NCBI GenBank assembly: GCA_024195265.1
Contig: JAJLRJ010000003.1
Span: forward strand, 30,498,227-30,562,226
DNA from: Dendrophyllia cribrosa
Lineage: Eukaryota; Cnidaria; Anthozoa; Scleractinia; Dendrophylliidae
Length of the DNA: 64,000 nucleotides
Direction of reading: 5' to 3'
The translations under genes and the position numbers were made by a program. Of the stretch, positions 55,052-64,000 are shown one piece after another; positions within the stretch are counted from its first letter, which is position 1, and each line of letters opens with the position of its first letter. The notes under the pieces were generated by a model. The model worked only from the letters and a program-made list of their open reading frames with translations. It did no database searches and had not been told where the DNA came from.

Positions 55052-58000
55052 TTAATGTTGTCGTAGCTTTGCGCTGCCCAGTAGGAAGTCCAATATTCTA
55101 TCCATGATGAAGACTGTGGCAAAATCAGCCAAGAGTACTTGCATGAATATTTCGCGGAACTACAATGAGATGAGAGCAAAGAGAGTTAAGTTTGAAAAGT
55201 TTACCGATGTAGCTTCATGTATTGAGATACCTTACAGGGTCAAAATTAACATGCAGTCAACGCTGTACCCTTTCACTGCCTGAGTCAATTATGGAGACAC
55301 ACAGTGTAGTTCTAACTTTTGAGTCTGTCAACGAAATCCTATGGTGTGACCATTCAAATGAAACCTCTTTCACAGTACTTTTACATGGTACCAATTGTTT
55401 TTCAGTTTTTTACAAAAAGAAATTTGGGACTTTTCTTGAATTTTGATCTTTGGCACTCTTAGGTGTTAAAGGGTTAAAGAGGTGTCTGCCTTATATAGAG
55501 TTCAGTTACAGATGAACAAGAGAAATTCGGCCAGAACCAGCCAATAATTGATGCCCGTCTGAGAGAGGTGTCCACCTTACAGGGGTGTCAGCCGTATAGA
55601 GAGTTTAGTTACAGACGAACAGGTGAAATTCGGCCAGAACCAGCCAATAATTGATGTCTGTCGTAGAGAGCATCTTTAAAATCATATGCATAGTGAAATA
55701 ATTGAATGCATAGTGCCAATAATTGAAGGCCGTCTTAGAGAGGTGTCCACCTTACAGGGGTGTCAGCCGTATAGAGAGTTTAGTTACAGACGAACAGCTG
55801 AAATTCGGCCAGAACCAGCCAATAATTGATGTCTGTCGTAGAGAGCATTTTGAAAATCATATGCATAGTGTTTACCTTAGGAGGGAACGTGACGATCTCA
55901 AACTGTTGATTGATTTCAGGAACAGAACCTGTGATCATACAAACAACAAATCCACCAGAGGCCAGCAAGCTGTACAGCAGCGCCTTGTTCTCCACGAGGC
56001 TCTCCATAAACGGGTGACCCTGTGATACACAAACGAAATAAAAAGTCGGAATAAAACGGGTTACCCTGTAGTACAAAACAAAATTAAAAGTCGGCATAGA
56101 AACGGGTGACCCTGTGGTGCAAAACCAAAATCACCGACTTCGAAAATTAAGGTATGAATATTAATTAATGCGGGTGGTAAGTATTTTTTTAACATAGATC
56201 GCAATTAGCCGATGGAGTCTTTTTTTCTGTCGTTCGACAGGGATACTGTCTTATAGTTTAATTCCGGTAACTTGAAATGTCCTCCCACCCTCAGATTTTC
56301 TATTGTAACACAGGCATGCTAAATTGTGATCGCACAATTGCTTAATGGTTTTCCCGCACTTGGCACTGTCTGTACATTGGCACTGGTTGCCTGTTTTACC
56401 CGCGCTTGACACAACCGGGTTGCACGCTTTCCTTGGCATCGCTTACGTGTTTTCCCGCGCTTGACACAACCGGGTTGCACGCTTTCCTTGGCATCGCTTG
56501 CGTGTTTTCCCGCGCTTAGTACCAGTTGCACGTTTCCTCGCGCATGGCACTGATTGGATGCTTTTGCTTTTTGTTTTTATTGGATTTTCACGTTCCTTGC
56601 GTCTATTATTTTGATTGGCCAGACGTGGTTTGAAAACAGTCATTGCGTTCAACGATAGTAGAACGCTTCCTAATCTCGCAGAGGCAGGCGTTTTTGAGAT
56701 TTTTTCGGTCAACGCCGATTTAGCCGCCCTGCACATATTTCAGGGGCAGCTCTCGGTTGAAAACTGGTACCCACTCCAGGTCTCCCTTGCGTTCTCGTGC
56801 TCAGACTCCCTAGACCCCCCCCCCCCCCTCCCCCCCCCCCCCCCCCCCCCCCCCCCCATCTGCATAGAACGCACTCTTCTAATCTGTGATAACTACCTGT
56901 TATAAATTTACTCTAAATCACGGCAGTTACTGAATAAACGTTTAAACGGACAGTACCTTGTAGTTGATAGCGAAGGTTGCAAGCTGCATAGCAATCGACA
57001 CGATGTAAACAGTACTATTTACAATAGTGGGATGAAACTTAGCGTCCAAGTCTACATGTTGAGATTCCCTGCAATACAAACACGAAAAATAACTAAAAGA
57101 ACACAAATTGTTCGTCCCAAGAAATTTTCATTAATAAAAACTGATTTATTTTTTTTAACCCTTTACCTCCCAAAAGTGCCGAAAACCAAAATTCAAGAAA
57201 AATCACACATTTCATTTCGTAAAATATTGAAGAACAAATGCCATCATGCAAAAGTACTGCCGAAGAGGTTTCATTTGAAAGGTCACGTCACAGGATTTCG
57301 TCCACAGACTTTTGAAGCTAGAACTACATTACACGTCTCCATAATTGACTCTGGGAGTGAAAGGGTTAATCAGTGTGGGAAATTATTCTTCCACATTCCT
57401 TCTCCACGATTCTGGTTACTGTTAACAGAGTTTGTACTTACATGCCAGGGGTGAGTCGTTTTGCTTGTTGCACCATGTACACAAGAGCCCAGAAATGAAC
57501 AGCAAACTGACATAGCACTGTTACGATCGTGTATATGTTAAATATGTTTGGTAATGGACGGTGCTTGGAGAGAATCGAAAGAGGCTGAAAGTAAAAAAAA
57601 AACAGACAACAGAAGTTGAGTTTGTTAACGCACCATGCAAACAACCGGATGTCTTTGCACTTATGGTTTAGCGACCACCCAAAATGCAAAGCGAAGGTGG
57701 TCGCTTACAGGAGGTGTTCGCTTACATGAAGTCGGAACACAGGGGGTCTTTACTTTGAATCATGTGAACCTGTGGTAATTTCAATCTACAAAGTACCTAT
57801 CATCGCCAAATTTTAAAGAAATAAAAAACGCGCCGAGTGCATTATTGAGTTATATAAGCACGCGGGAATTTTTAAGAACATGAGAGAAGTGCAGAGAAGC
57901 ACGAGCCAAAGGCGAGTGCTTCTCGCACTTCTCGAGTGTTCTTGAAAATTCCCAAGTGCTTATATAACTCAACAATGCACGAGGAACTAGTTTTTTTATT

Positions 58001-61000
58001 TCTTTTATAAAATAAAAACGGTTATAATGAACCTTACGTCACGCGCGTGCTTTATCGAGTTATAATGAACTCGATTTAACCAATCATAGCGCGCGCATTT
58101 CCTTGAGCATTTTATAATGTATCATATTGAAGTTTTGATGGAAAGAACAAAATGTTTGTTATATTTGACTTGTACTGTAACACATGATTCAATTTACGTT
58201 TGCAGTGACATTGAAATATGGGTGAGTGGTCGCTTAACAGAGGTTACAAACAATAGGAAAATTCAAAGTGGTCGCGGTCGCTTAGGAGAGGTGGTCGCTT
58301 AGGAGAGGTGGTCGCTTAGGAGAGGTGGTCGCTTAGGAGAGGTGGTCGCTTAGGAGAGGTGGTCGCTTACAAGAGGTGGTCGCTTACAAGAGGTGGTCGC
58401 ACATAAGAGGGTTTAACTGTATACCTGTTCCAGATGTTCAGTTACTTAGTGGAGAAAGGAAAGAAAGGCACCACTCCTGACTATCGGTACGAATGGAACG
58501 ACCAAATAGTCTACTTGCTAATCTTCAGGTTTCAAACCATTTATATAGAGACAATACAATATAACTACAATATTATTGTAGTTATAGTGTAGTTAGGTGT
58601 CCTCAATTAGGGTACATTGTATGCTAGCGATTTTGACACGTTAATAAAGTTCTTATCTTATCTTTTCTTATCTTATCTTAATTCTTGCTGAAAGAAAAAA
58701 TCAACAGAACGCACAAGTTAGCTACCATAAATATTGGTGTTCGCTATCTTACTTTAGATCGTGATATGAACAAAAAGCAGCCGGCCAACAGAATTCCTTG
58801 TAGTGTTGCTTGTCTGCAAGAGAAAGTACACCAGAGGTGACAAGAAATGAGGTGGATTTTTTAAACACACTTCGACAGTAAGGGTGCATTGCTTTGGGAA
58901 TGTTCCTGAATTGGAATACTTGGTATAGACGCTAATCGTGTTTTGTTGAAAGTTATTCCTTTTTGGATGGAATGAACAACAACTTGACCTTCTTTTCAAG
59001 TTATCAAATGAAAATGACGAATGCAACGTCTTGCATCAGGCGACGGGAGTGTAATGAACGGCAAACGAACGCACGAGTCCGCGAACCCTTTGCTTTATAT
59101 TGTATAACTTCTATCAAGCCCCCCTTTTTGGAACTCGCACAGAAACGAATAAATTACTTGCGAACTTTAAGTTTAACGACTATCTGAAACATAGAAAACA
59201 TGTGACATCAAACACCTGGCGATGAAAGGAAATTTTCACCTAGTTATGGAGATAACAAAAAGGAGAACTTGTCCTATATTGTAACTCACCCGTCACTAAA
59301 CTTGATCCCATCTAAGTAGAGTACGCTTTGACTGTAGGCGAGCACCAGAGCGTTCAACGCAAGAATCTTGAACATCTGCAGAGTGGTGACCAGAGTACAG
59401 CGACCTTGCTTTATGATGTGGCAAACTGAAAACATACGCAATCACAATCACAACACATTATCACAAGCGATTTAGAAAACAGAATTGATTCACTTATTCA
59501 CTGACTGTCTGTTGAGTAAGAAGCGAAACGCGTGTGTGCGAGTGTGAAAATCGGAGTTTCTGCGCGTCATTTTTTTATTCTGAGCAACAAACTATTTTTT
59601 TCCAATTAAACAAAACGATGTGCAAATAAAGCGTCTTAAAAGGGCCTGAAAAAGCTTGTGCGCGTTATTTTTCTCTATTATTTCGTTTGTTCCCTTAAGG
59701 GACTCCGACTTTTGGAGAAGAAAGATCAGTTGACAGAATATCAACGGGCAACACTGCTGCGCTTCCTTTTATTATTACTTGCTCTCACAACCGTCACTCG
59801 GTAGAGCGGTAGAGCGACGGAAGATCTAATCCGGAGGTCGGGGGTTCGAATCCTACCGAGGTCAAAGATGTTTTTATTTCCCTCGTGTGGTCCCTCATTT
59901 CCTTACTAGGACTAACGCTCAGTACAGGGAAATTTATCGGTTGACCTTAGCACTATAATTTACACACAGAGTTAATTCTCTGATTCCTTGTTTGCGTCAC
60001 TCGGCCCGAGTAACGCAAAGAGTGGTCATACTACAGGATTTCATCCACAGACTCAAAAGTTAGAACAAGCTCTTTGTAGCATAATAAACAGTACCACAGG
60101 AAAGTACTGCTCAAGAACTTTCAATTGAATGGTCACACTTTAGGATTTCACCCACAAACTCAAAAGTTAGAACCTCTTTGTAGCATTGAAACAAGAGGAA
60201 GCACCAAGGAAAAAGTACTGCTCGACAGTTTTTATTTGAATGGTCACATTTTAGGATTTTATCCACAGACTCAAAAGTTAGATGACCTTTGTAGCATGGA
60301 AACAGTACCGAGAAAAAAATACTGCTCAATAGCTTTTACATTTGAATGGACAGGTAACATCCTGCATCAGACTTAAACTTAGACGCTGGGAAAGAGATAA
60401 AGGTGTCGATCATTTGTCACGAAAGAAAAGAACAACAGGCTACCATTTTTTTTTATTTCCTTGTTAACATACCGGCCATGACTGAGGACAGTTTGGAGGT
60501 GAAAGGTGAAGCGATTGACGCATCTCCCAACCGAACAACTTGAGGTTGATCCATCTCATCCATTTGCTTCAACATCTCCTGGATTTTTTTCTACAAATAA
60601 AAAGTCACAAAATGCGTTCAATATCATGCTTGTTGTGTAATTACATTCTTGTTCTCAGACAAGAAAAAACAATGAAAGTGCTTTCCAAGGATACTAATCG
60701 CGTTCGAGGAACGCAATCCTAATTTCCTGTTGGTATCCCTGTGCCTTGCATGCAGAAAAATTTGAGATTTTTTTGGTCTCCGGACTGCCGTTTGGCCGCC
60801 CCTTATTAATTTTTGCAGGGGCCCATTTCGCCGGAAATTCCTTCGAACGCGTCTCCATAATGTATGATTACTGCTAGTATATATACTTAAACAAACTATA
60901 AGAATTCAACAAGTTAATCTCAAATAAATATTGTACATTAAACAATATAGTCATAGCCCGAGCAGATGGCAATACCTGTATTTCCATGGCACAATACCAT

Positions 61001-63477
61001 TTCTCCATTTCCAAAACCCTCCCCCATCCTCTGCGGCGGACTGCTCTCGCCCTCGCGGCCAACCTCGTCACCAAGGTCTGCTCCGCTATCAAAATGGCGT
61101 AGAAACCCTGGACAAGGCTGCCAAAACTGCCCACTCCAGAAACTAAGAAAAATGCCATAATACTCTTTAAAGTGCAGGTTTGGGTGGTACTTGATGTAAG
61201 CCTGATTTTTCCAATTTCTTTTGTTTTCAGCACGAACTACACGTGCTATGCTTCAACTTCTTGGCAATGTGCATAAGTACACATTTGTATACGAACACAC
61301 AATGCTACGTCCCAGCGTTCCGACATGTACGCTGAATTCCATTGTGCCATTCTAACAAAGGAGAATTGAATAATTACACCCCGGTGAGGCTGAGCCTGCA
61401 CATAAAAGATTATTATGGTATTTTTCGGAGTGGCCTATACAATTACTCCAAGAATCGTGCAGCATTTTGTTGCGTGACACAAGACGAAATGGCGTTTTCG
61501 GAGGCCATTTTGATTTCCAGCAATATGAAACCGTTGTTCAAACCAAACGAAGACATTTCATATGTTTAACACGACAGAATACTCCAGGGCCAGGTTGTTC
61601 AAAGAACGGTTAACTTAACCCAGGGTTAGCGTCAATTTTGATTCCAGTTTAATACTCAATCAATGGAATTCCAAAGTATTTTCGCCCTTTAGTTTCATCT
61701 CTGACTTGTCTTCGCACGTAACTTATAATAAGCTTTTTAAAACACTTCTAACAAGAGAAATTAAATCCTCGATTAAGTTTTAATCCTGGGTTAGAGTTAA
61801 CCGACTTTCAAACAACTGGGCCCTGGATTTTTGGAGTATATTAACAGCCGTGTCAAGGGGTTCCTTCGCCCGCCATTTTGAACGCGTAGGTCCCAGGAAG
61901 GAGGTTGTCTCGCGGCTTCTTCACTTGCCTTGTTCCAATAGTAAAACAAAAGCTACTACGTGAAATGATGATCGTTAGCTATATATTATGTTAACGACGG
62001 CACTTATAAAATAGATATCGTTTCAACCTGTTGTTCATGTTTTAAGGAGGAGGCAGTGTCCTCCCCCCGGGCCACAGCGCGCATCTTAGCTGCTCGTGAA
62101 GCTCCTTTGGCAGGTGCAGGGGGGATGTGTCCTCTGGATACTATCTTTATAGAATCATTCTTCTTGTCGTCTGACTGCTGTTGAAGGAAAAAAGTTAAAT
62201 AACCGGCGTCAACTGCTTGTTGTGCCAGAAAGAGAAAACGTTCAAAACAAAAAAGGTTTTACTTTTACAAAATTAATGACTTTTAAATGGCAAGTGAAAA
62301 CGTGCTTGACTTGAGAGAAGCGAAGTAAGAGGAAAAATAAGGAGAGAACATCATTTCTCGACAGGGAAAGGTTTAATCTGTGGCATTCACTCACAGACCT
62401 GTTTTTGCTGGCGATCCTTCGCAAGCACAGATCAAGTAGCGGTAAGTTGTCATTCTCTGACAAATCCGCTAAAGACACTGATCTATGTTATCTGCTACGA
62501 TTGGATTGCTTGACGTAGCATAATTATCAAAATCAGTGCTGTCCAGTGGATAACAGTGACTATGTTTCGACTGTTTTTGTTTTGGTAACCAGTCTTCGAA
62601 GAAGAGGTTTTATCAACAGAGTTGATAAGGTAAATTGGCCATCGTAAAAAGATTTAAAAAGCTGACGTTTCGAGCGCCAGCCCTTCGTCAGAGCGAATCC
62701 ATGGAAGGGAAGAAGAATTCATGGAAGATACTCGCCAACAATAAACTAGAGTGACTTTGCTCGTTAAACGTGGTCGGAATAGGCTGTAAGTTTGTCTTAC
62801 CGATGTAGTAGGTTTTTCGTCTTTGGATTTCAAGGCGCTTTTCTTGCTGCTTTCGGGTAATTTTTCTGGAGCGCCGGCAAGCAGGGCCACACCTGGTGAC
62901 AGAAAAAAAAACAGTTAGTATAATTTATCATGTGATAAAACGGGTACACAACCGAAAAGCGCTCGAGTGCTGTAAACTTAAAGGGGAAGCATCACGGGAA
63001 TTTGTTGTCATTTTAAAACCAAAAAATATTTTTGTATCAACGGAAACCGAAAAATAATGGTGCAGCGGTGTGATAAATTACCACAAAATGAATCAAAACT
63101 GTCCATGAGTGTCTCTAGTCAGAGAGGAACTGGGTCTGAATTTTTTACAACTTGAAAAAGGTTAGCCTATTTTTTTTTTTCAAGTTCCCACATTTTCCTC
63201 TCCAAAATGGGCTAGAACAGATCATGATTTGTTCTTCTTTCAAGAATTGGCTTATTTCGCTCTCTTGATGTTTTAGTGTCGTTTTGTAAATAAGTAAAGG
63301 TATTGTAGCATGGTTTTGCCAAAAAAGGTCAAAACTTCCGTGATACTGACACTTCAATGCAAGCATAAATGAAGTCTTACCACAGTGCGCATGCTTGAGT
63401 GCTCCTACGTCATTAGTCCCGTCACCGCACATTAACGTGACAAAACCTTTGCTTTTTAGTTTGGTTATCACTAGTTC
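55052..63477 (-). CDS. ATP13A1: P5A-type ATPase ATP13A1, C-terminal exons (partial)
   Basis: Ten exons in consistent phase encode the last 386 residues: 63477-63381, 62892-62801, 62177-62028, 60590-60473, 59425-59290, 58813-58753, 57584-57442, 57068-56957, 56019-55876, 55159-55052 (stop TAA). The upstream part (phosphorylation site, first six helices) is outside the window. The first exon holds the hinge motif [20 protein letters not shown]. Then come a charged linker, [37 protein letters not shown], and the C-terminal membrane helices ([58 protein letters not shown]). P5A ATPases reside in the ER and remove mis-inserted tail-anchored or signal helices. No frame breaks. Exon 3's donor CAG|GTTGAA is weak but frame-consistent. 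Confidence 0.95.
55268..55473. mobile_element. TTAA-family MITE in last ATP13A1 intron
   Basis: CCCTTTCACTGCCTGAGTC at the left and CTCTTAGGTGTTAAAGGG at the right, with TTAA at 55474-55477. The left TTAA is lost. Same family and internal order as 57159-57365, in the opposite orientation. Confidence 0.65.
55482..55860. repeat. Imperfect tandem units (3 copies)
   Basis: Units at about 55487-55560, 55565-55675 and 55738-55852 share GAGAGTTTAGTTACAGACGAAC and AAATTCGGCCAGAACCAGCC. The last two also share TCCACCTTACAGGGGTGTCA. The third reaches to within 25 bp of the 3' edge (donor) of ATP13A1 exon 55876-56019. Confidence 0.75.
56005..56140. repeat. Triplicated 3' splice-site region
   Basis: Three tandem units of about 47 bp each contain ACGGGT(G/T)ACCCTGT(G/A)(G/A)T followed by an AAA...TCGG tail. 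The unit at 56010-56030 includes the true acceptor of ATP13A1 exon 56019-55876 (read CACAG|GGTCACCCG on the minus strand). The two upstream units reproduce the same acceptor-exon junction in the intron, giving three candidate AGs in a row. Use of the upstream ones would hit stops. Confidence 0.7.
56399..56520. repeat. 55-bp tandem duplication
   Basis: Two direct 55-bp units start at 56399 and 56454 (CCCGCGCTTGACACAACCGG), with a partial third start at 56509. The units differ by one base. Located in ATP13A1 intronic DNA together with a long C-run at 56816-56857. Confidence 0.85.
57159..57365. mobile_element. TTAA-flanked MITE, type copy of the family
   Basis: 207 bp. The ends CCCTTTACCTCCCAAAAGTG and CTCTGGGAGTGAAAGGG are inverted, with TTAA at 57155-57158 and 57366-57369. 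The interior carries TTCATTTGAAAGG, AGGATTTCGTCCACAGACT and TAGAACTACATTACACGTC, which let the degraded copies at 34929, 42040, 54569, 55268 and 60025 be recognised. It lies in an ATP13A1 intron. Confidence 0.85.
57665..58430. mobile_element. GCGACC-type element with nested hairpin copy
   Basis: TTTAGCGACCACC at 57667 and a right end GCACATAAGAGGGTTTAACTGTA at about 58425 resemble inverted ends. Between them lie the hairpin element copy 2 (57820-58115) and a 17-bp array GGTCGCTTAGGAGAGGT (about nine units, 58269-58400). The outer element may be a relative of the remnant at 4990. Family assignment (pogo/Tigger-like) is tentative. Confidence 0.5.
57820..58115. mobile_element. Hairpin element, copy 2
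   Basis: Nearly the same 300 bp as 47595-47900, in the same orientation. It includes the hairpin 57837-57980 with centre GCACGAGCCAAAGGCGAGTGC and the CGAGTTATAATGAACTCG palindrome. It is nested inside the GCGACC-type element. Confidence 0.8.
58543..58683 (+). mobile_element. LINE 3' tail with CTTAT repeat
   Basis: GTTAGGTGTCCTCAATTAG and GACACGTTAATAAAGTT are shared with the LINE end at 63850-63930. Here the tail is (CTTAT)n instead of (GAT)n. It has no coding part and is a 5'-truncated copy. Confidence 0.65.
59796..59875 (+). repeat. tRNA-like sequence, probably SINE head
   Basis: GGTAGAGCGGTAGAGC and GGGTTCGAATCC resemble A and B boxes. The region between could give an anticodon arm around TCT. 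However, the D arm is not self-complementary, the anticodon loop is one base too long and the acceptor stem does not pair cleanly, so a working tRNA gene is unlikely. Confidence 0.45.
60025..60350. repeat. Tandem degenerate fragments of the TTAA family
   Basis: Three consecutive blocks contain TAGGATTT(C/T)A(T/C)CCACA(G/A)ACTCA and AAAGTTAGA, joined by AAAAGTACTGCTC and TTGAATGGTCACA. They match the interior of the 57159-57365 MITE but lack its ends. They have been amplified as tandem fragments in an ATP13A1 intron. Confidence 0.65.
61584..61826. mobile_element. MITE, GGTTGTTC family, copy 2 (inverted)
   Basis: Begins CCAGGGCCAGGTTGTTCAAAG and ends AACAACTGGGCCCTGGA. Internal TTAGTTTCATCTCTGACTTG and TTCGCACGTAACTTATAAT are the reverse complement of the copy at 24453-24678. 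It lies in an ATP13A1 intron. Confidence 0.8.
62664..62691 (-). ncRNA. Hammerhead-like motif of Penelope type
   Basis: On the minus strand: CTGACGA, one base, a GGGC/GCTC stem, then GAAACGTC. It has the same architecture as the motif at 15360-15391. No Penelope-like coding sequence is next to it, so it is probably a solo remnant inside the ATP13A1 intron between exons 62801 and 62177, on the strand that is transcribed. Confidence 0.4.
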
Positions 63478-63545
63478 CTGTAAAAAGAAAGAGAAAGGAC
63501 GTCCTAATAAAGACCACTGTATAAGCATCATATAACTTATCAAAT

Positions 63546-63926
63546 ATGCCTACAGAGCGTGCAAATTTATATTCCGCGAAAAGTTCTGCTTATAATATTA
63601 GAAGCGCCGACTATCATTTCCCTAGGTTTAATACTGTCACTTACGGTAAACATTCACTAAGGTATCTCGGACCCAAGATATGGAATAATCTACCTGCAAC
63701 CGCAGCATGCACCTTTCCTCAAGCATGGTATATGCACGCACGAACTGCCTACTACACTGTATGTACCACCTGACCTTTGTTTTGTAGCTATTGTTATTAT
63801 TTTATTCAATATTCTATTATATCATCTTACTATGTTTTGTTAGATAGGTAGTTAGGTGTCCACAATTAGTAGAGGGTTAATAGAGGGTTATCCCTCGGCT
63901 ATGACTTCTGACACGTTAATAAAGTT

Positions 63927-64000
<74 letters not shown>
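63546..64000 (+). mobile_element. 5'-truncated LINE, RT C-terminus and (GAT)n tail
   Basis: 63546-63773 encodes a frame with RFNTVTYGKHSLRYLGPKIW, the conserved C-terminal region downstream of the reverse transcriptase in L2/CR1-like non-LTR elements, ending at a stop. The 3' region has GACACGTTAATAAAGTTATGATG and a (GAT)n tail that continues past the window edge. The 5' part is missing. It is inserted in antisense orientation in an ATP13A1 intron, about 70 bp upstream of exon 63477-63381. Confidence 0.8.

Noticed and set aside
59796..59875. A tRNA-Arg(TCT) gene
   Set aside because: The D arm and acceptor stem do not pair and the anticodon loop is one base too long; a SINE-like relic fits better.
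60874..61158. Minus-strand frame beginning [18 protein letters not shown] in an ATP13A1 intron
   Set aside because: GC-rich and somewhat protein-like, but not needed for the ATP13A1 reading frame and without recognisable homology; could be a nested small gene but not supportable here.
63381..63477. HAHCG instead of HADVG in the ATP13A1 hinge motif as a damaging change
   Set aside because: Other P5A ATPases, such as yeast Spf1 as I recall it, also have His here, so it is normal for the family.

Overview
The window reads as nuclear DNA of a cnidarian, most likely an anthozoan such as a stony coral. It has intron-containing genes with GT-AG splice sites, AT-rich intergenic DNA crowded with short inverted-repeat transposons, and protein families that are expanded in anthozoans (HEPN/NACHT/ankyrin proteins, nucleoside-phosphorylase/death-domain proteins). 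The species cannot be named from the sequence alone.

Five genes are supported by homology I recognise plus matching splice phases. (1) 7732-14477 (+): a two-exon NLR-like STAND gene of 2,050 residues with a HEPN-like domain, coiled coil, hydrophobic segment, NACHT NTPase and about twenty ankyrin repeats. (2) 25640-18380 (-): a nucleoside-phosphorylase-like domain spliced to a death domain, with a one-base frame break near its start. (3) 31310-34132 (+): trans-L-3-hydroxyproline dehydratase (L3HYPDH) in two exons, with a frame break beside a GT repeat. (4) 48638-36750 (-): an eleven-exon, 409-residue protein with an N-myristoylation signal, an IQ motif built across a splice junction and a DUF4347-like domain whose presumed catalytic His and Cys are replaced. 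(5) 63477-55052 (-): the last ten exons of the P5A ATPase ATP13A1; its 5' part lies beyond the right edge.

Layout: 1-7.7 kb is repeats only, including a Harbinger-like MITE with its empty site preserved in a paralogous repeat, a nested palindromic MITE and a Mutator-like element with a 9-bp target duplication. The two immune-type genes at 7.7-25.6 kb converge, with a Penelope-like fragment between them. 25.6-31.3 kb is repeats. L3HYPDH and the DUF4347-like gene converge at 34.1-36.7 kb. 49.6-53.4 kb is a 3.75-kb inverted-duplication element bounded by TTAA. ATP13A1 fills the right end, its introns loaded with MITEs, and a LINE 3' end with a GAT tail runs off the edge.

How the genes relate: the STAND receptor and the phosphorylase-death-domain gene look like an innate-immune neighbourhood, with one sensor/switch protein and one adaptor/effector-like protein. 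The other three genes (hydroxyproline catabolism, a putative membrane-anchored calmodulin-binding pseudoenzyme, an ER P5A transporter) show no functional link to each other. TTAA-target elements recur throughout, and two of them sit within about 30 bp of 3' splice sites.
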